The position numbers were made by a program, and so were the translations under genes. From Paraglaciecola sp. 20A4 (GTDB lineage Bacteria; Pseudomonadota; Gammaproteobacteria; Enterobacterales; Alteromonadaceae): a stretch of DNA of 64,000 nucleotides. The first letter of the stretch is position 1. The number at the start of each line of letters is the position of its first letter. Location of the stretch: NCBI RefSeq assembly GCF_011378905.1, contig NZ_WTPY01000001.1, forward strand, positions 546,628 through 610,627, written 5' to 3'. Positions 36,807 to 45,228 of this stretch are shown in pieces. The notes under the pieces were generated by a model that made no database searches, was not told the DNA's origin, and worked only from the letters and a program-made list of their open reading frames with translations.

Positions 36807-38300
36807 ATGACTATTGAAAACGCTATTGTATTAAACCAAGCGAATTTATCTGCACTACCTAGCGATGTTGCAGTACCAAATTACGATCGTAGCAAGGTCA
36901 CTGCCGGTATTGTGCATATCGGTGTGGGGGGCTTTCACCGCTCTCATGAGGCCTTTTATACCGACGAATTTATGCAACAAAGCGGCGATTTATCTTGGGG
37001 TATTTGTGGGGTAGGTTTGCGTGAGGGCGACCGCAAAATGCAATCAATCCTCAAAGAACAAGATTACTTATACACCCTGATAGTAAGGCACCCGAATGGT
37101 CAGGTAGAAAATCGCGTTATTGGTTGTTTAACTGATTTTATACTTAGCTGTGATGCGCCGCAAAAGGTCGTCGATAAAATGGCCAGTGACGAAACAAAAA
37201 TTGTATCGCTGACCATTACAGAAGGGGGCTATAACTTTAATCCCGTTACTGACGAGTTCGACTTTAGTCATCCTGATGTAGTGCATGACTTGGCGAACCC
37301 GAGTTCGCCTCGTCTGGTATTTGGTTATTTAGCCGCGGCCCTTAAATTACGCAAAGACGCAGGTAAAAAACCATTTACTGTGCAGTCATGTGACAACATT
37401 CAGCACAACGGCAATATGACACGTAAAATGTTGTTAGCTTATGTGGGCCATTGTGATCAAGACTTAGCAGCCTGGATAGCCGAAGAAGTGCAATTCCCTA
37501 ATGCGATGGTTGACCGTATAACGCCAGCCACGACACCGGCAGATATGACTTACCTTGCGAATGACGTGGGCGTTAAAGACAATTGGCCGGTGGTATGCGA
37601 ACCTTTTATTCAATGGATTATTGAGGATAAGTTCAGCGATGCTCGCCCATTGTGGGAACAAGTGGGCGCACAGTTTGTGTCGGACGTGACTCCTTATGAA
37701 AAAATGAAAATTCGCCTATTGAATGCAGGTCACTCTGTGTTAGGTATTTTAGGCTCAATTGAAGAGCAAGAAACCATTGATGGTGCTGTGCAAGAGCCGA
37801 CGTTTGCACGCTACTTACGCTTATTCATGGATAAAGAAGTTACGCCTGTTCTGGATCCAGTAGAGGGCATTGACCTAACAGAATACAAAGACGTGTTGTT
37901 TGAGCGTTTCGCTAATCCAAATATCAAAGACAGTTTGTCGCGAATTTGCTTAGAAAGCTCTTCAAAAGTAGCCACATTTTTGATCCCAACCTTGTTGCAT
38001 AACTTGGAGAACGACGGAGATATCGCCTGTGCCACTTTGGTATTGGCGGCTTGGTGTTACTACAGTGATAAACAAGTGAATCAAAACGGCAAGGCACTAG
38101 ATATAAACGATATCATGGCCACTGAGCTGCACGATGTGGCGAAGAAAACGAGCGCTGACGCGTTAGCCTTTTTAGCACTTGAAAGTATTTTTGCTGAGGT
38201 GAAGAAATATCCTCGATTTGTTACTGAATATAAACGTCAAATCGAAACACTCTATGCCAATGGCGATATTAAAAGCCAGATGCAGGCTATTACTCAATAA
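36807..38300 (+). CDS. Mannitol dehydrogenase-family protein (mannitol 2-dehydrogenase or fructuronate reductase type)
   Basis: 497 aa, normal for the long-chain polyol-specific dehydrogenase family. The N-terminal NAD motif is VHIGVGGFHRSHEAFYTDEF. The central region has SLTITEGGYNFNP and VQSCDNIQHNGNMTRKML. The catalytic Lys region is KIRLLNAGHSVLGILG. It interconverts a polyol or aldonate with its keto-sugar, such as mannitol with fructose. The length and GGYNFN motif fit mannitol 2-dehydrogenase, but uronate reductases share them. GGACATC precedes the ATG. Second gene of the operon with the permease. Short inverted repeats after the stop (38301-38319, 38333-38352) may terminate it. Confidence 0.9.
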   Translation: MTIENAIVLNQANLSALPSDVAVPNYDRSKVTAGIVHIGVGGFHRSHEAFYTDEFMQQSGDLSWGICGVGLREGDRKMQSILKEQDYLYTLIVRHPNGQVENRVIGCLTDFILSCDAPQKVVDKMASDETKIVSLTITEGGYNFNPVTDEFDFSHPDVVHDLANPSSPRLVFGYLAAALKLRKDAGKKPFTVQSCDNIQHNGNMTRKMLLAYVGHCDQDLAAWIAEEVQFPNAMVDRITPATTPADMTYLANDVGVKDNWPVVCEPFIQWIIEDKFSDARPLWEQVGAQFVSDVTPYEKMKIRLLNAGHSVLGILGSIEEQETIDGAVQEPTFARYLRLFMDKEVTPVLDPVEGIDLTEYKDVLFERFANPNIKDSLSRICLESSSKVATFLIPTLLHNLENDGDIACATLVLAAWCYYSDKQVNQNGKALDINDIMATELHDVAKKTSADALAFLALESIFAEVKKYPRFVTEYKRQIETLYANGDIKSQMQAITQ

Positions 38301-38563
38301 GTAAAATCCCCTATTTTACTTGACTCGCTGGGCACTCCAAAGCAACGGAGTGTTCAGTGAATGGCTGTTTTTTTACTCGCCTATCTCCATTCAGGTTGCT
38401 ATACCTGTAATAATTTAGTCATTAAGCGCCAATCACCCGCATAGCTAATTTTTAGCAGCACCTTGTAACTACCTCAGTTCATCCATATTTCACTTATAAC
38501 GAAATTTCACCAGTAACGATAACGGATGATATATCCATCGTTGCAATCCTAATAAGAGGTTAT

Positions 38564-39202
38564 ATGTCTGATTTACTGCAAGATTTACAATGGCGTTATG
38601 CCACCAAAAAATTCGATTCGAGCAAAGTTGTAAGCCAAGAAAAAGTTGACTTTATTTTAGAGGCTATTCGCCTTAGCGCTAGTTCTAGCGGCTTACAGCC
38701 TTATGAAGTGCTTGTTGTAACAAATAAAGATATTCGTGAAAAAATTGTGCCCCATGCATGGGGACAAGAACAGATCTCTGATGCCTCGCACTTGTTGGTA
38801 TTTGCTGCTTGGGACAATTACACCGCCGAGCGCATTAATATGATGTTCGATTTGGTCAATGAAGAGCGCGGCTTTAAAAACCAAGGTTGGGAAGATTATC
38901 GTAATATGTTGTTAAATGCTTATCCTCAGCGTGATGCAGAAACGAATTTTGAACATGCCGCCCGCCAAGCCTACATCGGCTTAGGTTCAGCTTTAATCGC
39001 TGCTGCAGATGTCAAAGTGGATAGCACACCTATGGAAGGTTTTACGCCAGGTGAGGTAGACGCGATTCTTGGGCTTCGGGAGAAAGGCTTACGCTCAGTA
39101 GTGATGTTGCCTCTAGGTTATCGTGCTGATGAAGGTGACTGGCTAGTAAATTTAAAGAAAGTTCGCCGTAGCGATGAAGACTTTATTACCACTGTAGCTT
39201 GA
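38564..39202 (+). CDS. NAD(P)H-dependent nitroreductase family protein
   Basis: 212 aa FMN enzyme of the NfsB type. The start is LLQDLQWRYATKKFDSSK with the Arg/Lys FMN-phosphate region. AIRLSASSSGLQPYEVLVV and QAYIGLGSALIAAA are the flavin-binding helices, and LGYRADEGDW lies near the C-terminus. It reduces nitroaromatics, quinones or flavins in the cytoplasm. Preceded by AGAGG eight bases before the ATG. Transcribed alone and closed by a terminator. The physiological substrate is not evident from the context. Confidence 0.93.
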   Translation: MSDLLQDLQWRYATKKFDSSKVVSQEKVDFILEAIRLSASSSGLQPYEVLVVTNKDIREKIVPHAWGQEQISDASHLLVFAAWDNYTAERINMMFDLVNEERGFKNQGWEDYRNMLLNAYPQRDAETNFEHAARQAYIGLGSALIAAADVKVDSTPMEGFTPGEVDAILGLREKGLRSVVMLPLGYRADEGDWLVNLKKVRRSDEDFITTVA

Positions 39203-39212
39203 TGCATTAACT

Positions 39213-39274
39213 GCGTTTATTCATTGAATAAACGCTGCGCTGCCCGCTTATTGCTATGTGGGCAGCGATTTTTC
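39213..39274 (+). terminator. Terminator after nitroreductase gene
   Basis: Two stacked hairpins: GCGTTTATTC / GAATAAACGC with a three-base loop (39213-39235), then CGCTGCCC / GGGCAGCG (39238-39267) followed by GATTTTTC. Confidence 0.75.
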
Positions 39275-39304
39275 TTTTGCTTTACGTTAAGTAAATCGGA
39301 CAAT

Positions 39305-40732
39305 TTAGCCAGTGAAAATCCGTTGAGCATGGGTAGTTAGGCCTGATGTTACGCTGCCAAAATGATCTCCAATTACTATTTCAAGACCAGGAAACACAGA
39401 GTTTATCCAGTTTTGCACCACGGGTGACATAGCCGTTCCACCTGTCACGTACAACACATCTGGCGTAGTGCCAGCTTGTTGAATCGCTTCTTTCATTAAT
39501 CGTTCAAACTTGCTTAACTCATCAGCTATTGCGTCGCTTAACTGTGTGCGAGTAATAGGCACTTCAAAACCTTGCTCAATGTAATGTAACGCCAAGCGTA
39601 TGTCGTCGTGCTCTGACAGTAGTATTTTAGCAAGCTCAGCACTGCGACTGACGCGTAAGCCAAACTTACCATCACGCAACGCTTTCAAACGATTTAGTTT
39701 TGGATTAGGACTAATGCGGCAATATTCTTCAATCTCTTTGCCTGTTAAGCGCCCATTAAATTCTTGTTGCGCAGCAACATCGTTGACAGTCACGGCCTGT
39801 TTGAACAAATGATTTGGTACAGGAAGACCATTATTCAAAACGGTATTTTTGCCAAATTCAGGCATTAATGCCATAAGGGCGAGTTTGTTATCTAAATCGA
39901 TACCGCCGATACGTTTGCCTGTATGACTAAGAATACAATCCTGTCGATTGATTAATTTCACATAGCTGGGACCTACTTTGATCATTGAACAATCAGTGGT
40001 ACCACCGCCTAAATCAAGGATCAATACAAGCTTGTCGTCGCTTAATTGACGTTCGTAATCATAGGCAGCTGCTACGGGTTCCATCAAAAACTGTACATCT
40101 TTAAAACCGATTCTTTCGGCGGCACTGTTGATGATGCTTAAAGCTTGTTTGTTACCGTCTTTGCCAAGCAATCCGTGAAAATTGACAGGGCGACCAATCA
40201 TAATTTGGCTTAGCTCATTATGTTTAAGGCTTTCGGCCTCTTGTTTGATAAAGGCCAGCATTTTTTCGACTATGGTGGTGAATACAGCCCGCTGGGTGGC
40301 GTTAATATCTGCCCCTAAAAAGGATTTAGGCGACTTTATATAAAAGCCACTTTCGGGATCTGAAATATGCATCAGTTCAGCTTCTTCACCAAAAATCACA
40401 TCACCGTTAGCTGCCAATGCTTGAACGATGCTTTGTGCGCGCTGGTCGCTGGCATTATGCAGCCGATGCGCTTTTCGCAATTGCTTGCGAGCAATATTGA
40501 CTAGCTGTTCTTGTGTTAAGCTAACGGTTTCGTCTTGCTCACTTTTAAGGGCGGCGATTTGCTCCCCAAGAGCTTCCTCGGTAATCACGGCAGGCGCTGA
40601 CATTCCGTGTTCAATAAACAAAGATGATGGAAGGCGCGTTTTACCGTCCTCTAGAGGGAGTAATACGGGGTGTCCATTCTCCATGACGGCAATTGAACAA
40701 TTAGAGGTGCCAAAGTCGAGGCCTGCAAACAT
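39305..40732 (-). CDS. yegD: Hsp70-like protein, YegD type
   Basis: 475 aa; E. coli YegD is 450. An actin/Hsp70 ATPase fold without the DnaK substrate-binding domain. The phosphate-1 loop is GLDFGTSNCSIAV (residues 4-16), phosphate-2 is LILDLGGGTTDCSMI, and the adenosine motif is YVTGGTAMSPVV. Residues about 60-110 form an insertion rich in Gln/Glu. YegD is described as a putative chaperone of the Hsp70 family; its client is not known. Monocistronic as far as can be seen. Convergent with the nitroreductase gene. Confidence 0.92.
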   Translation of the reverse strand: MFAGLDFGTSNCSIAVMENGHPVLLPLEDGKTRLPSSLFIEHGMSAPAVITEEALGEQIAALKSEQDETVSLTQEQLVNIARKQLRKAHRLHNASDQRAQSIVQALAANGDVIFGEEAELMHISDPESGFYIKSPKSFLGADINATQRAVFTTIVEKMLAFIKQEAESLKHNELSQIMIGRPVNFHGLLGKDGNKQALSIINSAAERIGFKDVQFLMEPVAAAYDYERQLSDDKLVLILDLGGGTTDCSMIKVGPSYVKLINRQDCILSHTGKRIGGIDLDNKLALMALMPEFGKNTVLNNGLPVPNHLFKQAVTVNDVAAQQEFNGRLTGKEIEEYCRISPNPKLNRLKALRDGKFGLRVSRSAELAKILLSEHDDIRLALHYIEQGFEVPITRTQLSDAIADELSKFERLMKEAIQQAGTTPDVLYVTGGTAMSPVVQNWINSVFPGLEIVIGDHFGSVTSGLTTHAQRIFTG

Positions 40733-40829
40733 TTAAGATCCTTGGTTATAAACAGTTTTTTCCATTTTAATATAAAGCGCTCCGACAATTTGTTATTTAA
40801 ATGTTGTTAGTGACGATGCAACATAAATA

Positions 40830-41639
40830 CTATCCGGGACAGACATCACTATTTGGAAACTCATCAGGTCTAGGGGGAACGGCTAAGCGGATATTGCGGT
40901 AGGTATCTACCCAGTATTTATCGCGATGAATAACCAGATAGTCGAGTAACGCGTTGTGTTCCGCAGTGGCCGTGATGAGGTGGTCACCGCCGACTCCGTG
41001 GAACAATATATTGATGAGTTTAATATTTTTCGGTTGGCTTATAATAAACACAATGATTTGCTTGGCCGTTAGGTTCTCAGGGGCGATCAGAACTGAAAAG
41101 TTGCTAGCATCACAGCTCTTTACAGCGATAAATTGGCTTTTAATTGCCAGCAAGTAATTACCATTTTGGGTTTGCTGGTCAAAACAGGGTGGGGTGAATG
41201 TGCGAACCGTTTCGCCGTCAACTGCGTTAAGCAAGGTATTGGCAACGGTGATTTCGTTGACCATAGCGTTAACCGTGCGGGTACTTAAATCGTTTTCAGG
41301 TAGCACCCATTCTCTGCCAGGCCGTGAGCCTTGACACGCATGAAACAATGAATGATTACCCAACTCGTGGCCTTGCTTAGCTATGGTTCGCCATTGCGCT
41401 AGCCGATTTTTAAATTCAACTGAAAGGGGAACAACGTAAAAAGAGGCTTTAAGATCTCTTTCGTTAAGCGCGGGTACAACGTTTTCTAGTTGGCTTAATA
41501 ATGCGTCGTCATACGACAAACTAATGGCGACTTTTCCCTCTTTTAACCAATTACTTTGTTCTGCAAAGGCCAATTGATTTGCTGTGAAAAATAGCCCCGT
41601 AATGAATAATATCGTTGTTCGGTAGTGTGCTGCGAGCAT
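40830..41639 (-). CDS. Exported polysaccharide deacetylase-family (NodB) protein
   Basis: 269 aa with a signal peptide (about 1-27, ending LAFAEQ). NodB-homology motifs: SLSYDDALLSQ (motif 1, Asp-Asp), ASFYVVP (strand) and GHELGNHSLFHAC (motif 2, HxxxH metal ligands). A later GVGGDHLI region may supply the C-terminal His. It would remove acetyl or similar groups from a glycan in the periplasm or outside. Its substrate, such as peptidoglycan, chitin or a capsule, cannot be told. It ends with DVCPG; no anchor. Stands alone between yegD and a divergent gene. Confidence 0.88.
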   Translation of the reverse strand: MLAAHYRTTILFITGLFFTANQLAFAEQSNWLKEGKVAISLSYDDALLSQLENVVPALNERDLKASFYVVPLSVEFKNRLAQWRTIAKQGHELGNHSLFHACQGSRPGREWVLPENDLSTRTVNAMVNEITVANTLLNAVDGETVRTFTPPCFDQQTQNGNYLLAIKSQFIAVKSCDASNFSVLIAPENLTAKQIIVFIISQPKNIKLINILFHGVGGDHLITATAEHNALLDYLVIHRDKYWVDTYRNIRLAVPPRPDEFPNSDVCPG

Positions 41640-41844
41640 GATTATAGTCGTTAATGGTATAAATTTAGAATCTAAGGTTTACCCAATACCGATGCTATCT
41701 CAATGATTATTTTGATTAACAGCCTGATCCTTTTGGCTCTTTAGCTTATACCCATAGACTAATGTATCTACTGATTTGATTGCAAAAAATGCTATTGATT
41801 GATATCAATAGCGCGAGTTACGAATTTTATAAAAGAGTGAATAT

Positions 41845-42738
41845 ATGGATGTTAAAAAAATAGTCTTGGTTGGAATTGTCGTTTTAGCGGCTGGTTATAT
41901 AGGCGGTTCGATTATGGCCACCAACAAGGCCGAAGATGCCTTAAATAATTTAGTCAACGAAAGCCGCAGTTTTGGTGTGGAAATGACTTACGACGATGTA
42001 TCTGCTTCACCTTTTGGCGGAGCAACGATCGATGAGTTGATAATTGATACAGGCTTTGGCAAGGTTCTGATCGATGAGCTTATTATCAAAGAGTTTGCAC
42101 AAGAAGACGGTGTATTAAGCGAGATTGTCTTATCGGCTGATGACATTAGCGTCGCTGATTTTTTGGTGAGCGACAAGCCGAAAGACCTATATGAAGCGTT
42201 TATTTATCTGCTGCAACAAAAAGGAAATGAAGTAGATTTGGACTTCGCCTTGGAAGTGGATGTGGAAGATGATAAAGCTGAATTAGAAGAATTTAGCATC
42301 GAAGGCGATGATATCGGTGAGGTGCGTGTATCAATGGAGATGACAGGCCTTAAAAAACTCCAAGGTTTAGGGAGTCATAATGCGCTATTAATGGGTACGG
42401 TGATGTTACAAGAACTTGTTATCCACGAAGCATCTGTCTATTTACAAGATGATGGCCTACTTGACACATTATTAAATAGTGAGGCAACACACAAAGGTGT
42501 GTCTGCAGATTCATTGCGTGATAAAGCTATTGGGCGAGGCCAGCAAGCAAAGGCCAAAACCAATAATAAAATAGAGCAACAACTCACAGATGCAGGTATC
42601 GCGTTGCTTGAAGGTGATGCCATCACGCTTACACTAGATGAAGATACACCGGTCAGCGTTGGCCAGTTATTGTTTGATGGTGAGAGTGGCATACAGCGTG
42701 CAATGCAAAAGGTGAAGTTTGATTTGGATATCGATTAA
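41845..42738 (+). CDS. Membrane-anchored acidic protein, function unknown
   Basis: 297 aa. One N-terminal membrane helix (residues about 5-24, IVLVGIVVLAAGYIGGSIMA) acts as an uncleaved anchor. The rest is periplasmic, strongly acidic and rich in Asp/Glu (for example LDFALEVDVEDDKAELEEF). The pattern 'DELIIDTGFGKVLIDELIIKEF' hints at repeating beta strands like those of the DUF945/AsmA-type proteins, but I do not recognise the family firmly. AAGAGTG lies upstream of ATG 41845. Convergent with the YHYH-partner gene, with a shared bidirectional terminator. Confidence 0.75.
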   Translation: MDVKKIVLVGIVVLAAGYIGGSIMATNKAEDALNNLVNESRSFGVEMTYDDVSASPFGGATIDELIIDTGFGKVLIDELIIKEFAQEDGVLSEIVLSADDISVADFLVSDKPKDLYEAFIYLLQQKGNEVDLDFALEVDVEDDKAELEEFSIEGDDIGEVRVSMEMTGLKKLQGLGSHNALLMGTVMLQELVIHEASVYLQDDGLLDTLLNSEATHKGVSADSLRDKAIGRGQQAKAKTNNKIEQQLTDAGIALLEGDAITLTLDEDTPVSVGQLLFDGESGIQRAMQKVKFDLDID

Positions 42739-42831
42739 CAAGTGGCAATTAGATGCGCTTCTATTAGTGGGGGAGTGTGTTAGTTGTGAATAGCGACCAT
42801 TACTCACTGCATTTATAAAGCAAAACTTGCT

Positions 42832-42873
42832 GAAAACAAACATGCTCACCTAATGGTGGGCATGTTTGTTTTC
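42832..42873. terminator. Bidirectional terminator
   Basis: GAAAACAAACATGC-TCACC-TAAT-GGTGG-GCATGTTTGTTTTC: a 19-bp near-perfect stem with T-tracts on both strands. Its right half overlaps the last seven codons of the minus-strand gene ending at 42850. Confidence 0.85.
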
Positions 42874-43398
42874 AATGGGCTGAGAAGTGAAGTTATGTAA
42901 AACCATAGGTTCTTTAGACAAATCCAAGAATATCGAGCCTACAATATTGTGGTCTCCCGACATCCAGTTTTCATGTTGATGACTATTCAGGGAAACTGCG
43001 ACCTGATTAACCCCTTCTATCAACCAACTTTGCGGCACATGCGAATCTTTACCGTATAGGCGCTGTCGCTTAATACCGTTCACAAAAACATGGGCATGCC
43101 CTTGCAGGCTCCCGGCAACTTTATGGTCTGGCGTATTAATGGCTAAATCGGGTGCATTGAGCACATAGTTGTCTATTTCTATATGAATATTGACGCCGTC
43201 AGTCGCGTCGCGATAAGCACTTAGTTCGATTTTGGGAACGGGCGTACCCGCCCCAATATCTAACGCCTTGTGCTCATGAATTTCAGTTGAGGCAACCGCC
43301 ACTACATTAATCATTTGAATCGCCCCTAACATGAGCGATGCAAGTAAAAGATGGCGAATAAAGCGTGATGTTGACACAACATATTTATATTGTTTCAT
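42850..43398 (-). CDS. Exported His-rich protein coupled to YHYH gene, function unknown
   Basis: 182 aa. A signal peptide or anchor covers about 14-37. The mature part is rich in His: EIHEHKALDIG, GHAHVFVNGIKRQRLYGKDSHVP, NSHQHENWMSGDHN, and the C-terminus KHAHH. This pattern suggests metal binding. Its ATG begins one base after the stop of the YHYH lipoprotein gene, so translation is coupled. I do not recognise a named family. Context suggests that the two exported proteins act together, perhaps on a metal or redox cofactor; this is inference. Confidence 0.8.
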   Translation of the reverse strand: MKQYKYVVSTSRFIRHLLLASLMLGAIQMINVVAVASTEIHEHKALDIGAGTPVPKIELSAYRDATDGVNIHIEIDNYVLNAPDLAINTPDHKVAGSLQGHAHVFVNGIKRQRLYGKDSHVPQSWLIEGVNQVAVSLNSHQHENWMSGDHNIVGSIFLDLSKEPMVLHNFTSQPIENKHAHH

Positions 43399-43399
43399 A

Positions 43400-44977
43400 C
43401 TAACCCGCTCCTGGAGGAGGCCCCATCACGGTACCAGTGCTGCAAGATGCTACTGAGTTGTCTTGTAACTCACCCGCAAAGCGTGTGCCGATAATATAGG
43501 GAAAGGCAGGTGCATAAACACCATTGGTTTCGCTGATAGTTACGTGATAATGATAACCATGAGTAGCATCAGAATGACCGTTGTACTGATCAAGATATGC
43601 ACCTCCTTGCGCGGTTAAATCACTGTTCCAATAATAATCCTCGTAGTAATAACCGTTATTCGCGACCAATTCATTACCAGATAAGGTTTCCACAACATCA
43701 TCAAACTCAGGGCCTTGGGTTGCGGTTTCTGTTCCCTGAGATGCATCGTATTGATCTACCATGGCACAGCTACGGGCATTATCGGAACAACCTGTGTCTG
43801 AGTTTGATGAGTAATCTCGCACGACCCACGCACTAACTGCTAGTAGGCCGTCATCTTGCCATGGACCATATATAGGATATCCATCAGCAGCAAACCCATA
43901 AATGGGGGAATGTTGATCGCCAGTGTCACCGACTAAGTCTGCTAAACAGCTGGTGTAAAAGTGGTGGTGGTAGTCGCCGTTAGCCGAATGCCCGCCGCAA
44001 ATATCGACATCGTATTGCTCGGCAACTGGAGCAAGGTTTTGCCAAGAGCCATCGCTGTTGTAGCTCATTCCATCGCCCCAGTTATAAACAGAAGAGCCAT
44101 TTACAAATAAGCCAACTTTACCCAAACCATTTTCGCATTCTTCGGTGGTGGCTTCGGGCGTTTTAGGGAAATAGACTTCTCGTTCATCTTCAGTCGGACA
44201 AGCGGGTCCTGGTGGCCAATAACCATATCCTGCATTTGTATCACAGTTATCCCCTGTGCTGACATAACCAACATCTTCGCCGAACTCGACAACGTCACCT
44301 ACTGATGCTGTCGTTTCACCCGTGACGAGATCTCTACTGGCTTTAGGGCGATTGTTAATACCATCAATAATATCCTGCGTCATAGTCACATCGTATTTTG
44401 GGATCCCTTGGCTGGTGACTACCGTATAGTCGGCCTCATCTACGTTTTCGTCACTAACCGATTGCACGTTTACCAGTACGCCAATGCCGGTTGATGAGTC
44501 CAATATGCGAGTCGATACTTCATTTGTGGTATTGATTATCCAAACACTGTTGGTGTCAGACTCTTCAGCATCGTCTTGGGCGCTGACGGTGATAGAGACG
44601 GTGTCTGTGACTGCATCGTTGGTGCCATCATCTACTGCTATTTGAAATTGTAAGGTTTCTTCAGTATCCACTGTCGGCGCGGTGAAAGTAGTTGCGGCCG
44701 CTGATGTATCGCTTAGTGTTACATCAGCGCCTGACAATTGATTCCAAGTAATGGTGTAATTCGTATCATCATCACTTATTGTTGCGCTTAACGTTACAAC
44801 GTCACCTGTTGTAGCGGTCTGAGCAGCTCCTGCATCAACCACAGGTGAGGTGTTAACGGTTCCGTCGTTAGCAGTATCTTCGTCACTAGACGAATCAGAA
44901 CCGCAGCCTCCTAACAACACACATAACATTAATGCGCTGGACCATTTGACGATTGTACTGCGTGGAAGGTTTTTCAT
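43400..44977 (-). CDS. YHYH-domain lipoprotein with Ig-like N-terminal domain
   Basis: 525 aa. A lipoprotein signal ends in LLGGCGSD (Cys25), so it is anchored in a membrane. Residues about 43-130 are a PKD/Ig-like beta domain (PVVDAGAAQTATTGDVVTLS ... TVSITVS). The rest is the YHYH domain: GKVGLFVNGSSVYNWGDG, CGGHSANGDYHHHFYTSC, YGFAADGYPIYGPW and the name-giving GYHYHVTI near residue 490. Many His/Cys residues suggest metal binding or disulfides. YHYH proteins occur in marine bacteria and eukaryotes and have no assigned reaction. First gene of a two-gene operon with the His-rich exported protein. Confidence 0.88.
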   Translation of the reverse strand: MKNLPRSTIVKWSSALMLCVLLGGCGSDSSSDEDTANDGTVNTSPVVDAGAAQTATTGDVVTLSATISDDDTNYTITWNQLSGADVTLSDTSAAATTFTAPTVDTEETLQFQIAVDDGTNDAVTDTVSITVSAQDDAEESDTNSVWIINTTNEVSTRILDSSTGIGVLVNVQSVSDENVDEADYTVVTSQGIPKYDVTMTQDIIDGINNRPKASRDLVTGETTASVGDVVEFGEDVGYVSTGDNCDTNAGYGYWPPGPACPTEDEREVYFPKTPEATTEECENGLGKVGLFVNGSSVYNWGDGMSYNSDGSWQNLAPVAEQYDVDICGGHSANGDYHHHFYTSCLADLVGDTGDQHSPIYGFAADGYPIYGPWQDDGLLAVSAWVVRDYSSNSDTGCSDNARSCAMVDQYDASQGTETATQGPEFDDVVETLSGNELVANNGYYYEDYYWNSDLTAQGGAYLDQYNGHSDATHGYHYHVTISETNGVYAPAFPYIIGTRFAGELQDNSVASCSTGTVMGPPPGAG

Positions 44978-45228
44978 CTCTTCACCTGTAGTTTTGGCTA
45001 TTATTCAGAATTAATAACGCGAATCTACCAGTTAAATGTGCAGAAACTGTGCAGCTTATGTGCAGTTATTAAGGGGTTTAGTCAAAAAGGGACTTTGCTG
45101 AATAATGAATGCGCTAAATATCTGATTAACGGATATTTATTACAGAAAGAGCAAGGGGCTGGCGTGTTTAAGGGGAGATATTGTCGCCGCTACCCATGTC
45201 TAGCGACGACCTTGGTTGTTTAATATTA

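Noticed and set aside
39213..39235. Perfect 10-bp hairpin as a separate operator
   Set aside because: It lies directly after the nitroreductase stop and before another terminator hairpin, so it is better read as part of the terminator.
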